DNA of 64,000 bases from Deroplatys truncata (taxonomy: Eukaryota > Arthropoda > Insecta > Mantodea > Mantidae). Both the position numbers and the translations under genes were made by a program. The notes below the pieces were generated by a model. That model was not told the DNA's origin. It worked only from the letters and a program-made list of their open reading frames with translations, and did no database searches. The first letter of the stretch is position 1, and the number at the start of each line of letters is the position of its first letter. Below, piece by piece: positions 11,201 through 23,588 of this stretch. The DNA lies in assembly GCA_030765065.1 (NCBI GenBank), contig CM060990.1, positions 420,493,198 through 420,557,197 of the forward strand, in the 5' to 3' direction.

Positions 11201-13462
11201 GTAGGGTAAGTGTTATATTCAGCCCCAAAATTGAATAACGAGGTTCACTGGAAATGCACGTTTTGAGACTACCTGAATCCAAAGAAAGAATTTTTCATTT
11301 CTCTTATTCGCAGCTACAGGAGGTAGAGAAAGTATTGTATTCCACCCAAAAATTCAATAAAGAGATTCACCGAAAACACACGTTATGAGACCCCCCGAAT
11401 CCAAAGAAATCATTTTTACTTTCTCTACTACGTAGTTACACGAGGTAGAAAAAGTAATGTATTCCACCCAAACATTCAATGAGCTTCACCGGGAATATTC
11501 GTTTTGAGACTCCCTAGATCCAAAGAAAGCATTTTTACTTTCTCTACTATGTAGTTGCAGTAAGAAGAGCAAGTATTGCATTCCACCCAAAAAGTCAATG
11601 AGCTTCACCGGGAATAATCGTTTTGAGACTCCCTAGATCCAAAGAAAGCATTTTTACTTTCTCTACTATGTAGTTGCAGTAAGAAGAGCAAGTATTGCAT
11701 TCCACCCAAAACGTCAATGAGCTTCACCGGGAATATTCGTTTTGAGACTCCCTAGATCCAAAGAAAGCATTTTTACTTTCTCTACTATGTAGTTGCAGTA
11801 AGAAGAGCAAGTATTGCATTCCACTCAAAAAGTCAATGACATTCGTTTGAAATACTCGTTTTGAGACTACCTGAATCCAAACAAAAGCATTTTTACTTTC
11901 TCTACTACGTAGCTACAGGAGGCAGAGAAAGTATTGTATTCCACCCAAAAATTGAATAACAAGATTCACCGGATATACACGTTTTGAGACTCCCTGAATC
12001 CAAAGAAAGCATTTTTACTTTCCCTACACCTGGTTACAGTAAGTAGAGCAAGTATTGTATTCCACCCAAGCATTTAATAACGAGATTATTACTCGGAACG
12101 GAAATACTCGTTTTCAGACTCCCTGAAACCAAAGAAGGAGTATTTACTTTCTCTACTACGTAGTTACAGTAAGTAAATCAAGAATTGTATTCTACCCAAA
12201 AATTCAATTAGATTCACCGGAAATACTCGTTTTGAGACTCCCTGAATATAAAGAAAGCATTTTTACTTTTTGTACTAGGTAGCTACAGGAGGTAGAGAAA
12301 GTATTGTGTTTTCCACCCAAAATTTGAATAACGAGATTCACCGGATATACACGTTTTGAGACACCTGAATAAAAACAAAGCATTTTTACCTTCTCTATTA
12401 CGTAGCTCCAGGAGGTAGAGAAAGTATTGTATTCCACCCAAAAATTCAATAAAGTGATTCACCGAAAACACACGTTTTGGGACCCCCTGAATCCAAAGAA
12501 AGCATTCTTACTTTCTCTACTATGTAGTTATACGAAGTAGAGAAAGTATTGCATTTCACCAAAAAATTCAAAGAGATTCACGGGAAATGCTCGTTTTGAG
12601 ACTCCCTAGGTCCAAAGAAAGCATTTTAACTTTCTCTACTACGTAGTTACAGTAAGTAGAGCAAGTACTGCAATCCATCCAAAATTCAATGAGATTCGGC
12701 GTAAATACACGTTTTGAAACCCCTTAAATCCAAAGGAAGCATTTCTACTTTCTCTACTACGTAGCTATAGAAGCTACAGAAAGTATTGTGCTTCACCCAA
12801 AAATTCAATAAAGAGATTCACCCGAAATACACGTTTTGAGACTCCCTGAAACCAAAGAAAGCTTTTTTACTTACTCTACTACATAGCTGCAGGAGGTAGA
12901 GAAAATATTGTATTCCATCACTAAATTCAATAAAGAGATTCACTGAAAATAGACCTTTTGAGACGCCCTGAATCCGAAGAGAGCATTTTTACTTTCTCTA
13001 CTACGTAGTTACAGTAAGTAGAGCAAGTATTGTGTTCCACCCCAAAATTGAACAACGAGATTCAACGAAAATACACGTTTTGAAACTCCCTGAATCTAAA
13101 GAAAGGATTTTTACTTTCTCTACTACGTAGTTATAGTAAGTAGAGAAAGTATTGTGTTCCACCCCAGAATTGATTAACGAGATTCAACGGAAATACACGA
13201 TTTGAGACCCCGAATTTAAAGTAAGCATTTTTACTTTCTCTACTACATAGTTACAGTAAGTTCCACCCAAACATTGAATAACGAGATGCAACGGAAATAC
13301 ACGTTTTGAGATCCCTGAATCCAAAGTAAGTATTTTTATTTTCTCTACTACTTAGCAACAGTAGGTAGATAAAGTATTGTGTTCCACCTAAAAATTCAAT
13401 GTCGAAATGTCACAAGAAATCACGTTAGTGACTCCCTGTATCCAATGAATTTATTTTTTGAA
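11201..13462 (+). repeat. Satellite-like array, about 120-bp unit, about 18 copies
   Basis: The unit is 115-122 bp, with landmarks in order: GTATTGTATTCCACCC, AAAAATTCAATAACGAG, ATTCACCGGAAATACACG, TTTTGAGACTCCCTGAATCC, then TACTTTCTCTACTACGTAG. The step CTACTACGTAG contains a 10-bp palindrome. Three neighbouring units around 11570-11830 are almost identical while outer units differ more, the pattern of local unequal exchange. Short frames in the array are repeats, not genes. Single diverged units occur at 7380 and 31530. Confidence 0.9.
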
Positions 13463-13870
13463 AAAGGTCTAAGCGTGTGAGTGTGTGTATCCACGAACAA
13501 CATAACTCAAAAACAAAAAGTTGCTTATAAACGGAACTTGGTGTTTAAGTTCAACTTCTTCCAAGAATGCGACACTGAGATTTTAAAGAAAATCTTCCAC
13601 TCCAAACTACCCTTTACATTGGATATTTTTCGAAACGTTCTATTCTTTCAAAATTGGCTATACGGATTTTGATTAAAATACATGTTTAAGCTATTTTCAT
13701 GATAAATAGAATGTATATCTATTATTTTCTAGGAATAGTATAAAAAGTACTCTTTATTGTGAATGTCTTTTGATAATTAGTAAATCGTAAGAGGGAGACA
13801 AAATCTTACTGCACAACTGTAGATCTTGTTAAAGACCAAAATTTATATCCAATAACATTTTATTTCAAAT
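13463..13870 (+). repeat. Unique tail next to the satellite, shared with 31620-32040
   Basis: The segments TTCCAAGAATGCG, TTTGATTAAAATA and GACAAAATCTTACT occur in the same order and spacing at 31765-32020, following a single satellite-type unit there. So the satellite and this tail belong to one dispersed repeat. No transposase seen. Confidence 0.65.
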
Positions 13871-13904
13871 AACAGTAGTAATAATGTGGGACTTGAGGAC
13901 ATAT

Positions 13905-14425
13905 AGGGAGACACCACCGATTGATAATGATGTATTGCAATTGACTCTGTAATCAGATATCTCTTTGTACTATGCCGCAGGTCACGCCCCCTTTTTGTGT
14001 GCTAGTCCGAACACCACCCGCCCGAGAACCAGGACAAAGGGCTATTGTTCCCGCCGCTAATGGATGTGTCTTGTATCTGCGGTGTGTGGGGTAGCACACA
14101 AATAGATGCGGTCTTCTCATAAGAGGTATCAGATAAGCCGTTGTTCTATGCTGCCCGCCCGCCAACCTTTGTGTGCTAGTCCGAACGCCGCCCGCCCGAG
14201 AACCAGGATAATCGGCTATTGTTTCCGCCGCTAATGGATGTATCGTGTATCTGTCGGTGTCTGGGGTAGGACACAAATAGATGCCGCCGACTGATAATAG
14301 CTGTCAGATAATCCTTTGTTCTATCCCGCCCGCCCGCCAGCCTTTGTGTGCTTGTCCGAACGCCGCCCGCCCGAGAACCAGAACAATGGACTATTGCTCT
14401 CTTCACTAATGGATGTGACATGTGG
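13905..14425 (+). repeat. GC-rich tandem repeat, about 175-bp unit, three copies
   Basis: TGTGTGCTAGTCCGAAC recurs at about 13997, 14170 and 14345 (third with CTTGTCC), each followed by a CCGCCCGCCCGAGAACCAG segment and CTAATGGATGT. The GC content stands out from the AT-rich surroundings. Several overlapping open frames here are products of the period. Confidence 0.85.
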
Positions 14426-15529
14426 ATCTCAAATTGATTATCGAAGCAAGAGGTTTAGGCCACAAAGACAGCGCCAATTAAAGTTTACAACACCCTTTGG
14501 TGGTATCTTCCCGACACAGGAAGTGCCCTCCTCCCACTCCGTTATGAGGGAAAAGTCCCCCGGCGCTAAAGTTCTATATGTCTGTGTAAATCAATCACGT
14601 AATGTTCGTCCATGCATAACATCATCTACCGTTATTGAAATCAAAGGTTTAACATGCTAACAAAGGTATATTGCACTCTAACGTCTCGGATTCTAGGTAT
14701 CACGCACCCTAAAGGGTAGGACGCAGGCCAGCGATCGATTAATACTATTATTCCAATTAAGTATAGTTTATTGATACAGTATAAAAGAGCTGATGTCGAT
14801 GAAGTACCCCGCTCACACACACGCGCCCGCGCAAACTTTCTTTTCTAAAACTGAACTAAGCGATTATTATGAGTGTATAATTATTACGATTAATAACACT
14901 TGTTTAATTCTGCTTTGAGGGAAATTTTCGGGCTTATAAGAATATTATATGAATTAAAAATGCACGACTAAAGGAAGAGTTAGCGTAAATAGCTACTTCA
15001 AAAAATACGCAAGACGCTAACGTAGTTGAAAGGGGTATTTTTCGGAAGCATGGCGTATAGTTCCACTCTCGTTGGCAATCCCACGCAGTCTGATCTACTC
15101 TCGGATCTGCAGACCGCTCGTAGAGGTACCCACACCATATGGTCTTGGAGGGAACCTGATTCATAGCGATGGGCTCGCCATCTTCTATGCAGTAGGACAG
15201 TTAAATTTGCTTTCCCCTACCACCACTCCGACCCCTATCTCTCTCTGGCACTGTACAACTTGTGCGACTACTTCCTCTCTGTGAATTAAAAGACGAAATG
15301 TGCCATGATGGGTCTTTAACACGCGCTTAACTTCATTATACAGAAATTTAAAAAAGTGATGTATGTTTGTCTATGATACCTGATCGAACAGGTGTATACA
15401 GGCTTAGACATGGACATTTGACTAACATTAAACCATGGGTTACAAGACATTATCTTTAACAAAGGCAGCCTTAAAATGAAATATGACAATATTTAGACTA
15501 AATCTAACTAACAGGGACCAGGGGACTTT
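14426..15529. other. Unassigned region
   Basis: A CACACA / GCGC tract lies near 14813-14830. A minus-strand frame at 14934-15164 and the GC-richer stretch 15070-15300 look more structured than the surroundings but match nothing I recognise. Confidence 0.35.
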
Positions 15530-17570
15530 AAAACGTGCAGACACTCGAGCTAGAATAGTAGGAGGCTTCAAAAAAGACATTTCGCTCTTAGAAAATGCAT
15601 TAGTATCGCTAAAATGTAAATAACGAGGGTCTGGAAACTTCAGAACTTACACTGCCGAAAGTCATGTTGAGTACTCTAGCAGGGGGATCGAACCACGGGA
15701 GCGCTTGAAATCTAAATTTAATATCTTTTTCTAAAATCTTACACCAGCGATCTTCGAGAAATGCGCCGTAGGGTTATACTGTTGTTTATACATCTCTGGC
15801 AAAATATGTTGTATACTCTCTGAGGTGGGGGTAAACCAGTCCTTGGAAATCCCGCTTTTTAAGAAGATTCTTAGAGACGGTTTTTTTCCCTTAGAGACGC
15901 AGGATTTTCAGTCCGATTCGCTTTTCAGGATTGCTGCGGGGAGAAATAAAATATCATAGAGAAAACTGATTCTGATCGGCAATATTTAATGTTGATTGAA
16001 CACCGGAACTCTTTCGATACAAAGGCTTTCCCCATGTCTAAAGTTATAGGTTCCCTACATCGTTCCAGGAAAATTATATGAAAAGAATCAATACTTTCTT
16101 TTCATTATTTACCTAAATTTATAGCTAAATAAAACATGCAATATACAGCTACAGCATGTGCAGACACTCAACCTAAAAATACAGGAGCTTTCAAAACAGG
16201 CATTCCACTCTTAGAAAATATATAAGTATCGCAAAAATGTATTTAACATGGGGAGGGGACTTTAAAACAGGCGATGACGAAAGCCGTATTGAATACTCTA
16301 GCAGAGGGGTCGAACCGTGGGAGGGCTTCAAATATAAATTTGATATCCGTCTTTAAAATTCTTTTTTTTTCTAAAAATGCGCACCAGTGGTATTCGAGAA
16401 ATGCATCAACGAATTATACTGTGGTTTATGCACTCCGCTCATACGCCTCCGGACACACGCACACTCTTTCTCCTTCTCCCCTCTCTCCTTTCTGCTAGCA
16501 CGGCGGTACCATAATATAATTACCGCTTCATTGAAATGGAATGTTTGATGCGCCAGCGCGTCATACTGTTGTTTATACAACCCTGCCAAATAAGTTGTAT
16601 ATTCGTGAGGTTGGGTAAACCAGGCCCCGCTCGGGAAATTCCGCTTTCAATTAAGAACCATAGACGTCGCTCTTTACGTCCTTAATGGAGGGATTGCCAT
16701 ACACTAAACTCCGAGGAGATAACATCTCCATACACCTGTGAATGCTTCAAATATAACACTTCAGTGAATAATAAACAGCGAATTTTAGAAATACACGTAT
16801 TCAAAACGATAGCATAGCGCTCTATACATGGAGGGTTTCTCCCTACAGCCATGTCACCTCATGACTCTGGATATTCCACCGTGTATCGAGCCACGGGAGG
16901 GCTTCAAACATAAATTGGATATTCGTTTTAAGACGTTTTGCTAAAAACGCACACCAGCGGTCCTCGACAAATGCTCCAACGAGTTATTCTGTAGTTTATA
17001 CAGCCCTGCCAAATATATTGTATTCCCCTGAGGTGGGGAAAACCAGGCCTTGGGAAATTCTGCTTTTAAAAGGTATTCATTGACGTCGCTCTTTACGTCC
17101 TTAATGGAGGGATTTCCAATAGTACAATCCGAGGAGATAATATCTCCATATGCCTTCGAATACTTCAAATATTACACTTGAGTGAATAAATATAAACAGC
17201 CAACTTTAGCAATATACGCGACTCGAGAGGGTAGGATAGATCTCTGATCGGTAATATTTAATACTGAAGTCAGCCGGTAATCGAACGCGGAACTCAAGCG
17301 ATACGAATATTTTATGATTAAAGAAACGAACGTGTATATTGCTTGTAGCTAGAAGTATAGGAATGACGAGAAGTTTAAAACATTCATTTTGCGCACACTC
17401 GAGGTAAAATACAAGGGACCTTCAAAACATGCATTTCGCTGGGAATAATTTTGTCTGAAAACGCCATAGGTATCGGAACAACCTCTACACATGCCCATTA
17501 AGCGTCATAAGTGTAGCTGTATATTGCGTATTTTTTAAAAATTATTTCTCATTTGTCTGAAAAGACCATA
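15530..17570 (+). repeat. Complex direct repeats, roughly 600-bp unit, three partial copies
   Basis: GTGCAGACACTC occurs at about 15535 and 16158 and begins parallel stretches through AGAAAATGCATTAGTATCGC and CTCTAGCAGGGG. A second module (ATCGAACCACGGGAG, then TTTATACA..CCCTGCCAAAT, then TTTACGTCCTTAATGGAGGG) appears near 15690, 16305-16700 and 16880-17110. A last diverged piece is near 17390-17600. Copies differ by many substitutions and indels. No coding content. Confidence 0.75.
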
Positions 17571-17644
17571 CTTATCGGAAAAACCTCTCCAGATACACGA
17601 TGCTGTGAATCTTCTAACTTGTTTAGACGCGATTATTTATACAC

Positions 17645-17831
17645 ATGTCAAATACAAGTATTATTTTTGATACCGATAAAAACGGATTTTTTATGGAAAG
17701 TGATAAAAAGAAATATGATTTGGAGGGGATGATAAGAATATTGCATTTAGAACTAAAATGGGAGAGAGAATTCAACTTAAGCACCTGTTCATTTCTAGGA
17801 CATGCTCTTAAATATATATTCAATAGGGTGT
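17645..17831. other. Short spacer before LINE A, no gene supported
   Basis: A 90-codon plus-strand frame starts at 17645, but its end runs into the tail of LINE A, so it is unlikely to be a gene. Confidence 0.4.
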
Positions 17832-18149
17832 GTGATGATGATGATGAGATGGGGTTTAAGGGCGCTCAACATCTAAGCTTATCAGCGCCCTTACAACGTA
17901 TAAAATATAAAATTTAAAAGCCAAAAACCTAAATACTACACACAAACCCGTGTGGTCAAAAACACTAAATAACATGCTACAAGTTCTAAAACAACCACAC
18001 TAAAAACATGTCAAACAAAGCAATAAAAGACTAAAACGTGTCAGGAGCTGTAGACGTTAATGGTAACATAGCGCCAGATGTCCCCAGGGGGAAGGGCCCC
18101 CATCAAAACTGAGAATATAAAATCACAAAACTATAAGGCGCTCAGTGCA

Positions 18150-19078
18150 TCAAGTGCGCTGGCTAAAGCCACTGTCAATAATAAAACGTAAAAGACCATC
18201 TACAGCATGCGCGTCGTCTGCCAAAACGTTGACTATGCCAACAGGCAGACACACACGAGCACGCAATGGAGATAAAACCTGACACTCTTCTAAAATGTGA
18301 CGCACCGTTAAGGGCGCGTCACACTGCTCACAGAGTGGAGAGGGGTCACCACTGAGAAGCTGTCTATGGCTAAAAAGACAATGACCGATACGTAAACGAG
18401 TTAAAATCACCTCTTCCCGACGAGATGTACGAGAAGAGGCACTCCAGATTAACGGCAGAGGTTTAACGTTCCAGCAACTTGTTCCCCCGGAGGGCTATCC
18501 ATTCATCGCGCCAAAGCGAGAGGATGCGACCACGTAAAATAACACAAAAATCTGACGAGGGAACAACAGAGCTAAAAAATCTGGGTAATAAAATTGCCGA
18601 TTTGGCAGCGGCGTCGGCAGACTCGTTTCCTGAGATGCCCACATGACCCAGAATCCACACGAAGCAGACGCTGATGCCAGAAGCACCGAGCGAGTGGAGC
18701 AGGTCATGAATGCACTGTACGAGCGGGTGGTAAACGTACAGCGCGCGAATACTTTGAAGGGCACTCAGAGAGACAGAATATAACACACAGTGCCGTAAGT
18801 CGTGCCGCCGGATGTATAAAAGAGACTGATAAATGCTAAAAATTTCGGCGGTAAAAATCCAAAACTTGCCCCTGTAAAAGAAAGGTAAAACTATTTTCAC
18901 CACAAACAAAGGCACAACCTACTCCAACATCAGTCTTAGACCCATCAGTATAAATAAAATCAAAGTCTCCGAACTGGGACTGAAGTTCTAAAAAGGCCGA
19001 TCTAAAAACTGAAGAAGGGGTCCATGCTTCGACAATGACGTCAACCCAAGGTGACAGTGGGACTCTGCGCGCAACCAT
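18150..19078 (-). pseudogene. LINE A RNase H and C-terminal domain
   Basis: The RNase H signature starts as FDFIYTDGSKTDVGVGCAF (first Asp). It continues as FTAEIFSIYQSL (Glu) and WILGHVGISGNESADAAAK (last Asp). At the position of the usual SDSLSALQSI the copy reads SVSLSALQSI, so the second catalytic Asp is replaced. A C-terminal LTRLRIGHCLFSHR and LCEQCDAPLTVRHILEECQ region follows, a CCHC-like motif of I-related LINEs. Frames are broken between 18836 and 18915. Confidence 0.85.
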
Positions 19079-20357
19079 GGAGGAAAGCGCGTTTCCCCCC
19101 TGGGAAGGGCCGGCGCTGGCGTAAAGTCCAAATGCCGAAGAAGCTTTCGAAATCGAACCCCTGGAGGAAGCAAGGCAGAGGAGCTAACGAAATATTGCCG
19201 ATCAAGCGAATCTTCGTAAAATACCTCGAAGGAGGGGTAGCCAGGCAAGCTTGAGAGTCGACAGGCATAGTTGCACGAAAGCATCTCACGCCTAAAATAC
19301 AGCGGAGACTCTGCAGCTTCAGCATATAGGCTAGGTACAGGGCTGGTTGGAAAGGCCCCTGTAGCGACTCTTATGCCACGATGGTGAATAGCATTCAATC
19401 GACGTAATACAGATGGACGCGCCGACGAATAGACAATGTACCCGTAATCAAGCTTGGATCGGACCAAAGAGCGATAAAGATGTAGAAGGACGGTCCGATC
19501 AGCTCCCCAGGATGTGCCACTTAAAACACGTAAAAGATTAAGAGAACGTTCACACTTTGCTTTTAAAAAGGAAATGTTCAAAATCCAGCTCAGCTTCCTA
19601 GCAAAGATCAACACCAAAAATTTTGCCTCGTCTGCAAACGGAAGTATCCCTGGCCCAAGGTGGAGAGAGGGCGGAGGGAAAGCCTTCCGGCGCCAGAAAT
19701 TGATACAGAGGGATTTTTCGGTGGAGAAATTAAAGCCGTTGGCGTTACTCCAGGTATAGAAACAGTCGATACACCTCTAGAGACGGCGTTTGAGTAGACA
19801 GGCCCGCCGTGAACTGCAACAAATGACAAAATCGTCAACAAAAAGGGACGACGAAATGCCATGTGGAATACAATCAACAATGGGGTTGATAGCAATTAAA
19901 AAAAGTGTGACAGTGAGTACAGAGCCCTGCGGTACTCCGTTCTCTTGAATAAAACGACTAGATAAAACCGAGCCCACACATACACGAAAGACGCGGTCCG
20001 TCATAAACTCCCGAAGAAATATGGGAAGACGACTGCGGATATTTCATGCGTGAAGTGTACGTAAAATGCCGCCCTCCAACAAGAGCCATAAGCTTTCTGC
20101 AGGTCAAAAACACAGCCACGGTTTAAAACTTTCTCAGAAATCCATTCATAATATGATCGACAGGGACACCAGATGTCGACGGTAGATCGATGGCGACGAA
20201 ATCCGCACTGAGCGTTCGCTAGAAGTTTCCGAGACTCAAGTCACCATGTCAACCGCCCGTTGTTCATGCGCTCCATCAGCTTGTAAATACAACTGGTGAG
20301 GGAGATAGGGCGGTAGCTGGAAGGTAGTTGGCGATCCTTCCCAGGCTTAAGGATAGG
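19079..20357 (-). pseudogene. LINE A reverse transcriptase part, truncated and frameshifted
   Basis: Reads NGVPQGSVLTVTLF followed by SSLFVDDFVICCSS near 19840, the RT catalytic FVDD variant of the (Y/F)xDD motif. Next come the connector pieces GADRTVLLHLYRSLVRSK and HHRGIRVATGAFPTSPV down to about 19370. The N-terminal RT fingers present in B and C are missing. The pieces lie in different frames, so no functional protein is expected. Confidence 0.85.
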
Positions 20358-20698
20358 TGTGATGATGATGATGATGATGAGATGCGGTTTAAGGGCGCTA
20401 AACTGCTAAGATCATGAGCGCCATTATAATGTATAAAATATAAAGTCAAAAACTTAAAAGACGGGTAAAAGAAACGCATAACTAAAAAACGGGACACAAA
20501 CCCGCGAAGTCCAAAAAGCTAAAAACAACAATACAACAATACCAAAAACCAACATACTAAAAGCATAGGCAATAAAAGATTAAAACGTGTCAAGAACTGT
20601 AGAATGCGAGGGACATGAGCGCCATATGTCCACTGGGGAGTAGAGTCCCCATTAAAACAGACAGAATAAAATTACAAAGCTAAAGGACGCACAACGCA

Positions 20699-21910
20699 TC
20701 AAATGCGCAGATTAAAACCACTGTCACGAATAAAACGTAAAACACATTCTACAGCACGCGCTAGGCTAGGCCAACAGGCAGACCCACACGAACGCGCAAT
20801 GGAGCTAAAACCTGACACTCTTCTAAAATGTGACGCACCGTTAAGGGCACATCACACTGCTCACAGAGTGGAGCGTGGTCACCACTGAGCAGACACCTAT
20901 GACTAAAAAGACAATGTCCAATTCGTAAACGAGTTAAAGTACTTCTTCCCGATGACACGAACGAGAAGAGGTATCCCAGACTAACGGTAGAGGCTTAACC
21001 TCCCGTAACTTGTTCCCTTGGAGGACCTTCCGCTCTTCCCTCCAAAGCAGGAGGATGCGGCTACGCAAAAGAACATACAAATCTGTGGAGGGAACAACAG
21101 AGGTAAAATATCTGGGTAATAAATTCGCCGACCTTGCAGCGGCGTCAGCATACTCATTACCTAAAATGCCCACATGACCTGGATTCCACATAAGGGAGAC
21201 GCTGATGCCAGAGACACCCAACGAGTGGAACAGGTCATGAATGCGCTGTACGAGCGGGTGGTAACTGTACAGCGAGCTAATACTTTGAAGAGCACTCAGG
21301 GAGTATAAAAAAATAAAACAGTGCCGTAGGTCGTGGCGCTGAATGTATAAAAGAGACTGATAAATGCTAAAAAGTTCGGCGGTAAAAATCGAACATTGCC
21401 CCGGTAAACGAAAGGTAAAACTATTTCCATCACAAAAAAGGCACATCCTACTCCAGGATCAGTCTTAGAACCATCAGTAAAGATAAAATTAAAGTCCCCG
21501 AATTGCGACTGAAGTTCTAAAAACGCTGATCTAAAGACTGAAGAAGCGGTCTCATTCTTTCGGCATCCACGATAACCCAAGGTGACAGAGGGACTCAGCG
21601 CGCAAGCATGGAGGAAAACGCGCTTCCCCCTTGGAAGGGCCGGCGCTGGCGTAACGTCCAAATGCCGAAGAAGCTGAGGAAATTGAACCCCTGGAGGGAG
21701 CAATGCAGAGGAGCTAACTACATGTTGCCCGTCAAGTGAATCCTCGTAAAATGTTGCGAAGTACGGATGGTCAGGCAAGCTGGAGAGTCGAAACGCATAC
21801 CTACACAAGAACATCTCACGTCTAAAGGTCAGCGGAGGATCTGCAGCTTCAGCGTAAAGAGTGGTTACAGGGGCTAGTTGGAAAGGCCCTCGTAGCGACT
21901 CTAATACCAC
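20699..21910 (-). pseudogene. LINE B RNase H and C-terminal region
   Basis: Reads FNFIFTDGSKTDPGVGCAF, then FTAELFSIYQSL, then WNPGHVGILGNEYADAAAR, the RNase H1-like D..E..D order. LTRLRIGHCLFSHR and LCEQCDVPLTVRHILEECQ follow, before a stop at 20699-20701. At the second catalytic Asp the frame reads YSLSALQSI, so that residue looks lost. Two frames share this region. Confidence 0.85.
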
Positions 21911-23480
21911 GATGATGAATGGGATTCAAGCGAAGTAACACAGATGGACGTGCCGATGAATAGACAATGCACCCGTAATCAAGTTTGGATCGGACCAAAG
22001 AGCGATAAAGACGCAGAAGGACGGTCCGATCAGCTCCCCAGGATGTGCCACTTAAAACACGTAAAAGATTAAGAGAACGGTCACACTTTGCTTTTAAAAA
22101 CGAAACGTGACAAGTCCAGCTCAGCTTTCGACCAAAGATCAACCCCAAAAATTTCACCGCGTCTGCAAACGGAAGGACCTCGGGCTCAATATGGAGAGAG
22201 GGCGGAGGGAAAGCATTCCGGCGCCAGAAATTAACACAGACGCATTTCTCGGCGGAAAAATTAAAGCCGTTACTCTAGGCGTAGAGACGGTCGATACAGC
22301 TCTGGAGACGGCGTTCGAGTGGACAGGTCCGTCGTGAACTGCAATAAATGGCAAAATCGTCAACAAAAGGGGACGATGAAATGCCAGGTGGAATACAATC
22401 AACAATGGGGTTGATATCAATTGCAAAAATTGTGACACTGTGTACAGAGCCCTGCGGTTCTCCGCTCTCCTGAATAAAACGACTAGATAAAACCGAGTCC
22501 ACACGTACACGAAAGGCGCGGTCCGTCATAAACTCGCAAAGAAATATGGGAAGACGACCACGGATATTCCATGCGTGAAGTGTACGTTAAATGCCGCCCC
22601 TCCAACAAGTGTTATAAGCTTTCTCCAGGTCAAAAGACACAGCCACGGTTTGAAACATTCTCAGAAATCCATTCTTAATATGCGTCGACAGGGACACCAG
22701 GTGGTCTACGGTAGAGCGATATCGACGAAATCTGCACTGAGCGTTCGCTAGAAGCTTCTGAGATTCAAGCCACCATGTCAACCGCCCGTTGATCATCCGC
22801 TCCATCACCTTGCAAATGCAACTGGTGAGGGAGATAGGGCGGTTGCTGGAAGGTAGTTGCCGATCCTTCCCGGGCTTAGGTATAGGGACAATGGTGGCTT
22901 CGCGCCAAAAGGAAGGAAAAATACCGTCTCGCCAATTACCGTTATAGACCTGTAAGAGAAAGAGTTTACTGTCGGCCGAAAGGTTCTGTAACATCAGGAT
23001 ATGAATGTCGTCCGCCCCAGGAGCGGAGTGCCGAGAGCAATGAAGAGCGTGCTCCAGCTCCCTCATTGTGAAAAGTTCGTTATAGCATTCATTTTTAGTA
23101 GACCGAAAATTATATGTGGAATCCAGCCGGTCTTTAATAGAGCGAAACCCGGCGGAATAATGGTCTGAATTGGAAATTGCCTCAAAGGCAGTACCCAGAG
23201 CGTTAACAATGACAGCCGGATTCACTATGGTCGCATTGGAAACCTGAAGGCCTGACACAGTACAATGCGACACTTTACCGGAGAAGCGACGAAGTTTATC
23301 CCAAATAACAGAGAAAGGTGTGAGGCGATCGAAAGACTCGACAAAACGAGTCCAAGATGCCTTCTTGCTATACTGAATAATGCGACGAGTCCTGGCGCGA
23401 TTGTTTAAAAGTAACCAAATCATCAAGTGTAGGTTGACGCCGAAACACCGTAAGTGCAGTTCTACGGGCACAAACGGCAA
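21849..23480 (-). pseudogene. LINE B ORF2 reverse transcriptase domain
   Basis: Contains SAPGADDIHILML, WREATIVPIPKPGKDRQL, NRPISLTSCICKVMERM, then AVSFDLEKAYNTCWRGG, where the LINE C counterpart reads AVFFDLEKAYDTCWR, so the first catalytic Asp is in place and the following DTCW has become NTCW. SSPFVDDFAIYCSSRR carries the FVDD catalytic pair at about 22360. The connector GADRTVLLRLYRSLVRSK follows. At least two frame changes (about 22590 and 22160) break it. Confidence 0.9.
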
Positions 23481-23588
23481 CCCGACACTCCTCGATCCAC
23501 CAAGGAACAGGAATCCGTCGAGGGTGAGAGGATGAACTGGGAATTGCGCGTTCGGCGGCAGAGAAAATCGTAGACGTAAGGTGCTGTT

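Larger units (their letters stand above)
17832..20357 (-). mobile_element. LINE A: 5'-truncated I-like non-LTR retrotransposon
   Basis: Minus-strand copy whose 3' end lies at 17832 with a short (ATC)n tail (seen here as GATGATGATGATG) and the family stem-loop GGGCGCT..AGCGCCC just inside. It starts abruptly within the reverse transcriptase domain at about 20357, where the tail of LINE B begins, so the 5' half is absent. RT, connector and RNase H pieces are in several frames. By eye it is nearly identical to LINE C over 19030-19260 (C: 51590-51820) and more distant from B, so A and C belong to one subfamily. 5' truncation is normal for target-primed LINE insertion. Confidence 0.9.

Noticed and set aside
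13953-14421. Overlapping Arg/Pro-rich minus-strand frames
   Set aside because: They follow the 175-bp tandem repeat and contain no recognised motif.
15530-17570. LTR retrotransposon from repeats about 600 bp apart
   Set aside because: There are three diverged partial copies rather than two matching terminal repeats, and no gag or pol wording between them.
17645-17917. 90-codon plus-strand frame
   Set aside because: Its end reads through the tail and stem-loop of LINE A.
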